From Poecilobothrus nobilitatus (taxonomy: Eukaryota; Arthropoda; Insecta; Diptera; Dolichopodidae), in the NCBI GenBank assembly GCA_947095535.1, contig OX352774.1, positions 236,803,825 to 236,867,824 on the forward strand: a stretch of 64,000 nt of DNA. Direction: 5' to 3'. The translations under genes were made by a program, and so were the position numbers. The notes beneath the pieces were generated by a model. The model saw nothing but the letters and a program-made list of their open reading frames with translations. It was not told the DNA's origin and searched no databases. Positions 13,101 through 23,089 of this stretch are shown one piece after another (the stretch's first letter is position 1; each line of letters begins with the position of its first letter).

Positions 13101-14790
13101 ATTCGCAATTCATTCAATCAATCGTCGTAACCCAATCATTATTAAATTTTTTATACATGAAATTATAAATTATTTTTTTGTTTTTGTTTTTTTTTTTTTT
13201 GTTTTTTCAATTTCAATAAATTTTAATTAAAAAAAAAAAAAAAAATTTCAATTCGAAAAGAAAATAAATTTTTATTTTCTATTAAACAAAATAAAAATAC
13301 AAAAAAAAAAAAAATAAAGAAAGATAGAAATATATTGAAAAAAAAAAAAAAAACAAAAATATTTTAAATAAACTATCAAATAAAATATTATTTATTTTAA
13401 TTTTCTTATTTTAATTTTCCTTTTCTACTGTATTACACACATTTTTATTTTTCATTTATAGGACGACAACCGTGTCAATTGCACCATAAAACAGCAAAAC
13501 AAAAAATAGCAAAGAAAAAAAAATTGGAAAAACAAATATGAAAATTACAACAACTTACTCTATAACAAAAAAAAAAAAAAAAAAAAAAAAAACAACAACA
13601 TAAAGAAACAGCTGAAAAACGATTTCGAATTAATTAAAAATGCAAAACTGAAATTTATATCAATAACGACTGAAAACATGACTTCAATAAATTATAAAAA
13701 AAAAAAAAAAAAAATTTAAAACAGAAAATTTATTTATTTTATATTTATAATATTTTATATACCTATATAAATTTTTTTTTTTTTTTTTGAACAACAAAAT
13801 TATGTTGAAACAATTTGCGTGTGTATCTCATTTTGATTAAAGATGTTGCACAACAAATATTAAAAGAAAGATTTGTCGAATTTGCTCTGTTTTTACTTTT
13901 TGTTTTTGTTTTTGTTTTTTTTTTTTTTTTTTTTTTGGTAAAGTCAAGACAAACGATATATTGTGTAGCTATACAAGTTTATTGGAGAGCAAAGATTGAG
14001 TTAGTTATAATAGGTTACATTTTGCAACAATTGCAACAATTACAACAACAACAGCAAAAGTAATAGTAATACATAAAAAAAAAAAAAACTATGATGATGA
14101 CAACATTTAAAAAATAAAAAACAAAAAATAAAAAAAAAAATAAACATTAAAATTTAACAGCAGTGGCACTATTTTGTGTAACATGAACGAATTCAAAAAC
14201 AAAAAAAAAAAAAAAAAAGTGGTCATAATAGTATATGCAACAGTCACTAACAACAAAACCAACAGCTACAAAAAAAAAAAAACATAAGAAAATATTATAT
14301 AGTGGACGACAAACTTCTCTCTTGTTATTATCTCTGTACGACAATCTTACAATTTTTCTAGGCTACCACTTGGTTACATGCAAAAAAAAAAAAAAAAAAT
14401 TAAAAATAAATCAGTATGTAAAGTCATGTGTTTTTTAAAAGGTGCACATTTACATCTTTAAGAAAATTGTGCAAAATCTGAAGATACTTTCTTTAATTTT
14501 AAGGGAACTTAACTAAAAATTTGTTTACTTAAAAATAAAATGTTTAGGCTGTAATTTTTTAAAATTTCACTCTTTGAAATTTTTTAATTTTTAATTTATG
14601 ATGCCTTATAGCTTCTCATAGCATATTACTAAAGAATTTGCTTTACTACGATATAAATTTTAATGCTTTATTGATACGGGACGGAAGATAAAAAGCAACA
14701 TTTTAAATTCACATAACGGTATATTTACAAATCAATTTACTTACAAAGCGCGTAAAAAGCGTCTTGAGAGTAAACATCTTTTTTTTTTGT
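10191..14790. other. AT-rich low-complexity DNA, no defensible gene
   Basis: Long poly-A runs (13236-13254, 13568-13591, 13697-13715) and poly-T runs (13915-13936), with A-rich patches near 13490-13700 and CAA-rich patches near 14025-14060. The small frames are homopolymer translations. A pyrimidine tract ending in AG at 13460-13461 could be a 3' splice site, followed by a short frame of about 15 codons ending at a TAG near 13509, but nothing else supports an exon there. Confidence 0.6.
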
Positions 14791-14821
14791 ATTTTCGCTT
14801 TTTTAAATTTTAAAAAAATAT

Positions 14822-14885
14822 CCAGTTGAAGAGATGTAACAGTTTTATACAGACAGACTGACAAGCAATTGGTCTGACAGAACGC
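14822..14885 (+). repeat. possible dispersed repeat family P, copy 3 (weak)
   Basis: TTGAAGAGATGTAACAGTTT followed by TATACAGACAGACTGAC resembles the family signature (AAACGGTGTAGAAGTTT, then GTAAACAGACGGACGG) with many substitutions. Neither border is visible, so this may be coincidental. Confidence 0.3.
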
Positions 14886-15180
14886 AAAAAAAAAAATTAT
14901 TTCTGATGTTCTTATTATAGTTACTATCATCATTATTGTTACTTTTGTTGTTGTTATTGGTTTTAATTTTGTTTTACAATTACAATTTTTACTTTAAGAG
15001 TTCAATTTTATTATAGTTACTTTCAAAAAAAAAAAAAAACAACAACAACAACAAAAAAAATAAAACATAAAAATAATGAAAAGCTAAAATATAGGCGAGA
15101 AATCGAGAAGAAAATAAATATTATCAAGTGGCAATTATATCAGAAATCAAAATCAAAATGACAAAACAAATATAAAAATA

Positions 15181-15295
15181 ATAATAACAACAACAACAAC
15201 AACAGCAACGTTGAAAATATGCAACAGTAACAACAGCATAAAAAGCAAAAGTAGCAGCAGAAGCAATGAAATTCAATGAGACGATGAAAGGTAAA
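15181..15295 (+). other. CAA/CAG-rich segment, untranslated-exon-like
   Basis: Starts with a run of AAC triplets and continues with CAG/GCA-rich sequence to GATGAAAG|GTAAAAAG at about 15283-15298, which looks like a weak 5' splice donor. Such composition is common in fly 5' untranslated exons, but also in plain microsatellite-rich intergenic DNA. There is no convincing initiation context or long frame. Confidence 0.2.
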
Positions 15296-15944
15296 AAGAA
15301 AAAAAGAAGAAACTGTTTAATAAAGTTTTATAGGAGAAATTAAAATAAAGAATAGGGTGAAGAGGGAAATGAAGGGTTTAATTTTATTTAAGAGCAAAAG
15401 AAAAAAAAAGAAAATAAATAGATTTAAAATTACTAGAAAATAACAAATCAAATAAAAGAAAAGATATTAAAAAAAAAAAAAAAAATTAAACAAATAAATG
15501 AAATATCTATAGTACAAGTCTTTAGATATCATTTCATTTAAAAAATTATATAAAAAAAATTATTAAGATTTAGTTTCCGAATAACTTAAAATAATTACTT
15601 TTAAAGGATTGTAAACGATGACAGTTAGTAAAAATTAAAAAAAAAAAAAAGAAGAACTAGGTATGTCATGTTCATTCCAATTCTTTTATCAGTATATTGA
15701 AGATCGTAGAAATATTAAAATCAGAATTTTTTTAAATGGATATAGAATGGTATTAAGAGGAAACAAAAATAACATCAAAATGATAAAGTGTAATTTCTAA
15801 AAAGATATACTTTGAATTTAAATCAATATCTTCGGTATAAAGAAATGATTTTTCACTGTAGTTTGAGTGTGTTTAGGATTTAAATTCCTGAGGTTTTTTA
15901 AATTGAGTCTTACAAAATTTAAAAGAATTAAGTACCCGATGGTC

Positions 15945-16382
15945 TATATGGGGTTAACCAGACAAGGCTTTATAAAACAGGCAAAAAAGTTCTAAAACTC
16001 AACAAAACCGATCTGAGTCTTTTTATGGGAATGAGCACAGGCCACATGTTGCTAAGAGTTTTGTGCTCATAGGTGTAGTGGAAACTAATCTATGCAGGGT
16101 AGAAACTAATCTACACAAATGGGTGCGTTGTAGAAACTAATTTACACTACTTTATTGTGGGCAGGAGGCAACAACAGTAATTCGTGTATGGTGCCAATAT
16201 CCAGTCTTGGAACTCCAAAGGAGGAAAAGTTTAGGTGAGAAATGAGAATCCTCAACCAGAGAAATATCATGAATGGTGCAGGAAGGGAGTAATTGACGCC
16301 TGATTGTGCTGTAAGTAACGAACCTATGACTAAGCAGTGGAGCATAACGGTTCCCAGGACCTAAGTGTAAGGGCAGTTTCAA
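15945..16382 (+). pseudogene. decayed non-LTR retrotransposon ORF2, C-terminal RNase H and Cys-rich tail
   Basis: From 15972 the plus strand reads LYKTGKKVLKLNKTDLSLFM (ending 16034) and then GMSTGHMLLRVLCS before a stop. This is the end of the RNase H domain of R1/I-type elements, whose hallmark is a loose K-LL-LSR--LR--VG-LTGH pattern. A shifted frame at 15951-15990 gives RQGFIKQ, matching the RQTK-FI block just upstream of that pattern. Further on, 16157-16235 reads YCGQEATTVIRVWCQYPVLE and then LQRRKSLGE. This corresponds to the C-x2-C...EET--H-L-CPAL---R---LG tail that follows RNase H in these proteins. At least three frameshifts and several stops make it dead. Between the two blocks lies a triplicated GTAGAAACTAATCTAC-like segment that lengthens the gap. 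GC content is clearly above the background. The open frames on the opposite strand are shadows. Confidence 0.7.
16073..16140. repeat. three near-copies of a GTAGAAACTAATCTAC unit
   Basis: GTGGAAACTAATCTAT (about 16077), GTAGAAACTAATCTACAC (about 16100) and GTAGAAACTAATTTACAC (about 16130) are spaced by 24-30 bp. Each unit has GTAGA/TCTAC inverted ends. It lies inside the retrotransposon remnant and appears to be a local expansion. Confidence 0.65.
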
Positions 16383-19180
16383 CTAAATAATTATTAATAG
16401 ATAACTTTAATTAAAGATGCTTTATGAATTATATTTTATGTTTTAAAAGGCAAATAAGAGTTAAAAGAATTAGAGAAAAATTTCAAAATAACCATTGATA
16501 TAATAGGAATGATCGTTGTTTAGAAAATTATATCTGTGTATTCGATTAGTTCTTTACATTCTTTCTGATTTATAACAGTTAGAATTTTCTAATCATACAG
16601 TCAGTTAGAATTTGCGTATTATAATTCAAGACTCTGATCACTCACTTAATAAATAAATACGTATAAGTGTTAATTAATGTGTTAGTTTAAGCATTTTCTA
16701 CAATTTATTTATCCCTAATATTTGAGTTTTTTACTAATTTAATTAAAGCGATTGTCAAAATTATCGCGATTAAGTATATATGTTATTTTAATTCTCAATC
16801 TTAAAAACAATCTTTTTGAAAAAGATCTGGGAAAGATTTTGCAATTACAAGATTTTATGTTAAAAAATTCTGAACTTACAAAATTTGAAGTTTTTGTAAA
16901 CATTTTTCTAGAAAAAGCTTATGTACAAATAATTATAATAATAATAATACTATGTACTTACAATAATATACGCAAAAGAATGTTTATGTTAATTATGTTA
17001 AACGCTTACGTAAACTCGTTCGTTCACTTCATTCAAGTTTTCTGAAAAAGTGCGTATACATTCGAACTTTTACAAAATTTGACAAAAACTAAAAATTTGT
17101 AAAATTTAAAATGTCATATGTAGAGTTTTTCTAAACGCTGAATTGTAAAAAATCAGAATTTAAAAAAAGTAAAAAATTTTAAACACAGACTTTTGTTCTT
17201 ATCTCACTATATCACTTTTATACTAAATAGCTAACAACTGCTTGAATTCTATGCAAAAGATCATTAAAGTCACATAATAACAAAATGATTGGACTCTTTG
17301 ATATAAAACGGCATATTTAAAAATTCCCAAAATACATTTATTATTGTTCATAGTACTGCGCGGTTAGTGGTCATAGTCTCTAAAATTTTGTAGAAATATT
17401 AGGTGAACATTTATTTATCCTTATTTTTTTTAATTAGAACTCATAATTTATATGCAAGTATAGGTATACGTTTTTAAGACTAGATACTTTTAGATATAGG
17501 TACATCGAAAAATTCTGCGGAAACTTTTTCATATATCTTTTAAAAATTTCTAAGCTTTCTTAAACAAAAAAAAAATAAAAATCAGTATAAAATGTTAAAA
17601 AAAAAAAAAAAAAAATTGTTGCTCCATCTACATCAGATAATGTCAAACAAAACAGCCACCAAGTTATTTATTTGTCGATTTTTAGTTCCTCTTTTTTATT
17701 TTATTTTTTTTTTTGTTTTATTTTATTTTGTTTGTTGTCATCATTGTTGTTGTTTTTGTATAGTTCTTGTTGTGCTTTTTGTAGATCATTTCATGTTAAT
17801 TCTTCCTTCAGTTTTAAAAATTCAACAATAAATTCCATTTTTATTTTCTTTTTAATTTTTTCTTATTAATTTTATAGAAAATGTTCATTAAAATGAAAGC
17901 GTACTAAAAAAAAAAATTTTAGCACAAAAAAAAAAAAAAAAATTATAATAAATAAAAAAATAAATAAAGAATTAATAATGAAAATACATTGAGCGCCCTT
18001 TTTCTGATAATTTCATTCAGATCTGATTATTATTAAAATATAAAAAACAAAAAAAAAAAAAATTGTCTGTTGTTCAAATTTTAAGATTAACGATTTCTTC
18101 ACTTAAAAAATATGTTTTATAAGATTTAAAATAACTTTTTATTTTCTGTCTCTTTCTAACAAATTTAATTTTATATATTTATCCTTTTTTTTTAGTTCCT
18201 TTTGCATTTATTATGTATTGGACGTAATCTTTAATCAAAGACCAGCACAAATTTACATGCGTTTTCTTTCAATTTCTGTTTTTTTTTTTCTTATGTTTTG
18301 TTGTTTTTGTTTTTTTTTTGTTTTTTTGAAAGGAAGATACAACACGTAACATATCGACATCATTGAATCAAAAGTTAGATTGAAAAAACGGCAGAACAAG
18401 AATAAGAAAAATTGAAAAAAAGAAGATGAAGTTAGTAAATCTTTTAGGATGAGACTAGAATCTGGTAAATTGAAACCACCTTAAAATAAATAATACAATT
18501 TTTTTTTTGTTTTTTTTTTTTTTTGATATTTTTGCTCTGTGTTAGAATAATGAGTAGGTTTGACTTTATTTATGATGACATGTGGTGATCAAGAAGATGA
18601 TGATATTTGCCTGTTATTATAAAGAAATATAGTATTAATGTTTTTTTTTTTTTAATAAATAGATTTTAACCTGTGTTGATCCTTTCTTAAGTTACGCATT
18701 ATGATAATAAATTTTGATTAAAGTTTGCCTCAAAATGATTTCATTAAAACAAGTATTATTAAAAGGGAATCTAAAATCAGCTCTTAAATTAATTATTAAT
18801 ATTTAAAACAGATTCAAATTATAATTAATTATTAAATAGTATAATGAACCAATTTGATTGGTGTAATTGACTTTTTAATTACTCATTATGAGTTTAAAAA
18901 GATTCAAAGATTAAGTTTAAGTTAATTTTTTCTTAAACTAACTTGAATTAGAAGGAGTCTAATATTTGATAAGTCTAAAATTTAGTTGACAAATAAAGGA
19001 AAAACCTTTTATATATATTAGTAAAAACCAAAAGTTGTATTGATCATTTAAATTTTCATCGGTATTGATATTCTTTTATAGAAGAGTATTTAAAATCAAA
19101 TTTTTTTCACATTCTTAGGCAACATTTTAGGCTATATTTTTTTTAGCCAAGTCAATCAGTTTTATTTTCGTATATTACAG
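16383..19180. other. AT-rich DNA, no gene seen
   Basis: The plus frame 16752-17045 (97 codons) is Leu/Ile/Asn/Lys-rich and matches no family I know. Poly-A near 17594-17613 and poly-T-rich DNA at 17680-17770 produce the other short frames. Nothing is supportable as a gene or RNA. Confidence 0.6.
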
Positions 19181-20340
19181 GAAATGAAATGAAATGATTA
19201 TTAAATTAGATTATGTAAATGATATAGTCCCGCTCGCTTATACATAGAGAGATAGTGTTCAGAACTGTAAAAGCGAAACTTTCAAAGCGAAAGAAGTTGA
19301 GCTAAAACTAGATGTAAGAAAAAGAAAACCACCAAGAATAAATGGTACAAGTAGCCAACAATTTAAAATAGAAAACCATATAAAAGAAGTTGTATAATAG
19401 CAGATGAAAACCTAGAAAATAGACTGAAACAAGCAGAATAGCATTTTGCAAATTATGTCTAGAACATATATGTCGAACATCTGTCTAAAAGTAGATACTT
19501 AAACTTTTATCAGACATTTGTAAATCACACCTGCTGTAAAAAGTATAACGTGATTCGTAAATTAGCCAACTTCCAACAAGCTGCAAACATTCATAAAGAA
19601 AAATCTAAGAACCACAGTGAAAATCTTCTCGACTGACGAATTTCTAATGTAGATTTGTGATAGATCATGAAGCAACAACCCATAGCGCTTCAAATAAAAA
19701 CAAAATAATGGAAGTGAATAAACTTACACTCTATAGACCACTCAATAAATATTATAGCTCCCCAAACAATAGAGTGAATCTCACAAGCAAAAAGAAAAAT
19801 AGGAAAAAAGAAAATAATGTACTAAAAGAAGTCGCAGAATGCGGTGAATTCTTGGGCATTAGTAAAGCAAATCATCCAAAACACATCAAAATGTATAAGT
19901 TATGTTAAAGCCCTATAAGTTTTCCAAGAGAGTAAGAGAAGAAAGAAAAAATTTTGTGCTAGGAAAAAGTAAATTAAAACTTCTAAGGAAATAAAAATAT
20001 AACTCTGATAATAGCTACAAACGTCCCTGTAAGAGTGCAATAATTACAAATAAACAGACCAGCCAGATTTTCCTCTGCTAAATAAACTTTTTTTCACCTA
20101 TTTCATTTCATGCATGCATTGCATGAATGAATGAAATATCAGTTTGCATTTCGTTCATTAGAAAGATTAAGGAACTATGGTTAACAGAATTAAGGGTGAT
20201 AATCAATATTGTCGACTAAATTCAGATAATCTAAAAAATTATAAAAATTTAATTGGAGAACATTATAGTATGAAACCTAGAGCTAAGAACCGAAAAGGTG
20301 TTATAAATGAACACCAAAGAAAATATTATTTCATTTAACA
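19181..20340 (+). other. unidentified coding-like debris, possibly retrotransposon
   Basis: This kilobase is less homopolymeric than its surroundings and has mixed-composition frames, for example an 83-codon frame at 19657-19908 starting MIDHEATTHSASNKNKIMEV and interrupted reading at 19400-19620 (RLKQAE, HFANYV, NIYVEHLSKSRYL, RKLANFQQAANIHKE). At 20137-20160 it reads YQFAFRS, followed in another frame by MVNRIKGDNQYC. These two pieces resemble the HQFGFR...QYC block of jockey-type reverse transcriptases, but the next expected block (AVFLDV) is absent. I could not identify the rest. It may be the upstream part of the element whose RT palm lies at 21503-21700, in the same orientation. Confidence 0.35.
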
Positions 20341-21490
20341 AGTTTCTTCTTCATTACCAACATTTGTTAACTACTGGTTTAAGGAAAACATGAATAAATT
20401 ATCATTATTATAAGCATTCCTTCTGTTTTTTTTTGTTTTTTTTTGGTCAGTCACATTGCATAATTTAATGTGAGCCTCCAAATAATATCCCCTTCAATTA
20501 CAAAAACCAAAAAAAAAAAAAATAAGAATTAAGAAAAGAAAAAGATAACATAAAAACAAATGTTAAAACTATCTTCAATGTTTTGATTCTGAAACATGAT
20601 TATTTCATTCTTTTTTAGAATTTTTTATATACTTTTATATTGTTTTTTTTTTTTCTTTTTTTGTTTAATTTGAATAATTTGAAGTTCATTTAAGCAAAGA
20701 TTACCATACAATCGTAATAAATAATGAATTGAAGTTAAAAAAAAGAGATGTTATAAATGCAGATGAAGGTAGAATATAAAGGTGTTAACACAGTATTTAT
20801 TTAAAATACATTGAGTTAATATTTCAAAAATATTATACTTATATATATATATATATATTTATTATTTATATATTTATTTGAATTATAATTTAGATGTGCT
20901 TAAAATTGATATTCTCTAATAAATATAGTACCTTTTTTATTACATATTCTTAATTTCTGAAATATAAATATTTAAGGGTTGCTCTAAAGAGAACTCCTTA
21001 ACGACAATTTAAGGAAATTGATTTCAACTGAATCGTAAAAGCTTATCTCTTGCTTTTAGCGTTTAACTTTATCTCAAAAATATATTAATTTAATGGTACA
21101 ATAGCACCAAACAGGATCTGTCTTGAATTTAATCTTTCAAAGCAACTATCACAAGCAATATTTCATACAGCTGATATTTAATCTATAATGAAATTAAAAT
21201 AGGAAGTACATGTGATTCTATAAAATTTTAGCATCAGTTTTTGTACTTATATTCCAGAATGCATGTGTTGGACGTCAATGGATTAATAATTGCAGGTAAT
21301 TATTATTTAATTGTTTTTTTTTTATGAAGGCTGATCTAATACATCACTAATCTCTAGATACGTAGCACATTCTTAAAATCTGTGAGGAATCTGAACATAC
21401 ACACCCTAGGTTAATAAGTCACCGAATTTTACCACTAACCCACCGAGACCTTAATGCAGTTATTTCCATATTAATAATGTATGTATATAT
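20341..21490. other. AT-rich DNA, no gene seen
   Basis: Poly-T and poly-A tracts and a (TA)n tract near 20839-20859. The part from about 21240 is more complex and may be decayed upstream retrotransposon sequence, but I could not match a domain. Confidence 0.5.
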
Positions 21491-21700
21491 GAAAGTGTAG
21501 TTATATTTGTTGATGATACAGCGATAATGACTGCAGGATCCAATATTGACGGGACTGCAGATAAAAAATAATAAAAATCATGGGCGAAAAAATGGAAAAT
21601 TAAACTTAATTAGCTGAAATCTGTTGAAGTAAATTTTACAAATAAAATTGTAGAAAATTCCCCACCGGTAAAATTAAATGTAGTAAATATAACTCAAAAC
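21491..21700 (+). pseudogene. jockey-like reverse transcriptase fragment, upstream half
   Basis: The frame at 21503-21700 reads IFVDDTAIMTAGSN, corresponding to the catalytic FADDTA block (motif C, two metal-binding aspartates) of non-LTR reverse transcriptases. It continues with stops through SWAKKWKIKLN, matching the W--KWRIK-N block, then VEVNFTNKIVENSPPVKLN, matching the thumb-proximal strand region. At least three in-frame stops make it non-functional. The last codon (AAC, 21698-21700) abuts a DINE-1-like element, and the frame resumes without a shift at 22728. Jockey clade is inferred from motif order; no start or upstream RT block was found nearby. Confidence 0.75.
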
Positions 21701-22722
21701 AAGTAAATGTAACAGTAAGTCGATGCAACCGACTTATTAATACCCTACACCTGAATAATTCGAATTAAATTAAAAATCCATGTTTTTTTGGCAGCTGCTT
21801 GAACTTCTTCCCTTTTCTGTCTTATTCAACTCGAATTTCAGGAACGTAGAAGAGGTATCCTCTTGGGATATGCTTGACACCTTTGTAAAAAATTTTAAGT
21901 TTCTATTTTTATTAATTTCGAAGATTGTTATTCCTTGGGAGGTGTGTGTCAGGTACCCGAATTGCCACTCCAATTCATCGAATCCATCTCAGGAACATAA
22001 AGAAAATATGCCAGAACACCATTGCACTAAATTTAAAGGTTCTACTTTTGTTGGTTTTGGAGATATGCTCGTTGCTCTTGTGCTCGTCCGGAAGTATCCA
22101 ATATACGATATATCCATGGTTCAAATTCTTTCAAATGTCAGTTTCCAATTTTATAGAAAAGGAAACATAACAGCACACTCTTGTACTAAAAATAAAGGTT
22201 CTATCTTTGTTGGTTGTGGAGATATACTCGTTTGCTCTGGGGCTCGTTCGGAAGCTTCCAAGATCCGAACCCATGAACCAAATCCTCTCAAATTTCAGAG
22301 ACTTAAATAAAATATGAAAGAACACCACTCTGCCAAATTTAAAGGTTATATCTTAGTTGGTTTTGGAGATAATCTCATTTGCTCTGGTGCTCGTTCGGAA
22401 GCTTCGAAAATCCAAACCCATGGACCAAATCTTCTTAAATTTCAGAGACATAAATCGAACGGGAAGGAACATCATTGTACAAAATTTAAAGGTTCTATCT
22501 TTGTTGATTTTGGAGATAATCTCGTTTGTTCCGGAATCCTTCGGAAGCTTCCAAAATCCGAACCCATGGACCGATTTTGTCCAAATTCGAATTTTGCTTC
22601 CCTTTCGTGATTAGTAACCTACTATATAAATTTCATCAAGATAGCTTCATTAGTTTTTGAGTTATCGTGCGAACGGACGGACGGACGGACGGACGGACGG
22701 ACGACTTTAGGTGTAGGGTATA
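21701..22722 (+). mobile_element. DINE-1/INE-1-like non-autonomous element, short copy
   Basis: This 1.0-kb element is inserted inside a reverse-transcriptase pseudogene. From the left it has a hairpin with a 7-bp stem (TAAGTCG/CGACTTA, 21716-21736), a subterminal ATACCCTACACCT (21740-21752) inverted at 22709-22721, and about four degenerate 147-bp units containing GGAAGCTTCC-like cores (about 22091, 22248, 22397, 22544). It ends with an (ACGG)n microsatellite at 22673-22704. Its left end, AACAAGTAAATG, resembles the AACAAGAAAGG start I recall for related fly repeats. AAAAC lies at both junctions, so a short target duplication of 1-5 bp is possible. It is homologous to 48095-50592 in reverse orientation but lacks about 100 bp between the ACGG array and the right end. 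The open frames inside come from the repeat units and are not genes. Confidence 0.8.
22673..22704. repeat. (ACGG)n microsatellite, about 8 units
   Basis: An uninterrupted ACGG array inside the DINE-1-like element. The homologous element at 48 kb has the reverse-complement (CCGT)n array at 48230-48253. Confidence 0.95.
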
Positions 22723-22727
22723 AAAAC

Positions 22728-23085
22728 ATTGCAAAATACCTATGAATTACATTTGATATCAAGCTATCGTAGAAAATATCGTCAGAAAGGAAAAAAGTTG
22801 AACCAGAATCCAAGTTCAACTCGATAGATATTAGGTCAAAACTATAGATTTTGAATAAAATATAGAATTAAATGTTATATAAACAAATTATTAAGCATAG
22901 CACTGGTGTTGTGCCAAACAAACATGTACTGAAAGTATTAAAATTTTCAAAAATAAAACGTAACGTACGTAAGATAGTAATTGGTAATTGCTTACTTGCT
23001 AAAGAATCTAAAAATTTCTAATGCGAACGAAGAAATACAAAAACATGTACTGAAACAATGTACAAAACATGTACAAAACATGTAG
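22728..23085 (+). pseudogene. jockey-like reverse transcriptase fragment, downstream half
   Basis: Starting at 22728 the frame continues that of 21503-21700: IAKYL, a stop, ITFDIKLS, a stop. This matches the KYLG---D--L-W block of jockey-type ORF2. After frameshifts it reads MLYKQIIKHS (about 22872-22901; family LLYKQIIKP-WTYG), WCCAKQTCTESIKIFKNK (about 22903-22956; family LWGCAK-SNI--IQ-FQ-K) and LLKNLKISNANEEIQKH (about 22997-23047; family DL-I--V-EEI-K). Four family blocks in order over about 320 bp make the identification firm despite at least two frameshifts and several stops. A short ACAAAACATGT tandem repeat lies near 23062-23083. Confidence 0.75.
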
Positions 23086-23089
23086 TTTT

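Noticed and set aside
13441..13512. Possible 3' splice site and short terminal exon
   Set aside because: A pyrimidine tract plus AG and about 15 codons before a stop are expected by chance in DNA this T-rich, and no matching upstream exon is visible.
16142..16382. Two overlapping minus-strand frames (67 and 76 codons) of good composition
   Set aside because: The plus strand of the same segment reads as the Cys-rich tail of a non-LTR retrotransposon ORF2, so the minus frames are shadows.
21780..22310. 176-codon open frame on the plus strand
   Set aside because: It lies inside the DINE-1-like element, shares repeat-unit peptides with the 48-kb copy, and has no recognisable domain.
21701..22722. 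Classical Helitron termini (5' TC, 3' CTRR)
   Set aside because: The ends do not show CTRR next to the hairpin, and AAAAC is present at both junctions. I therefore call the element DINE-1-like without claiming rolling-circle ends.
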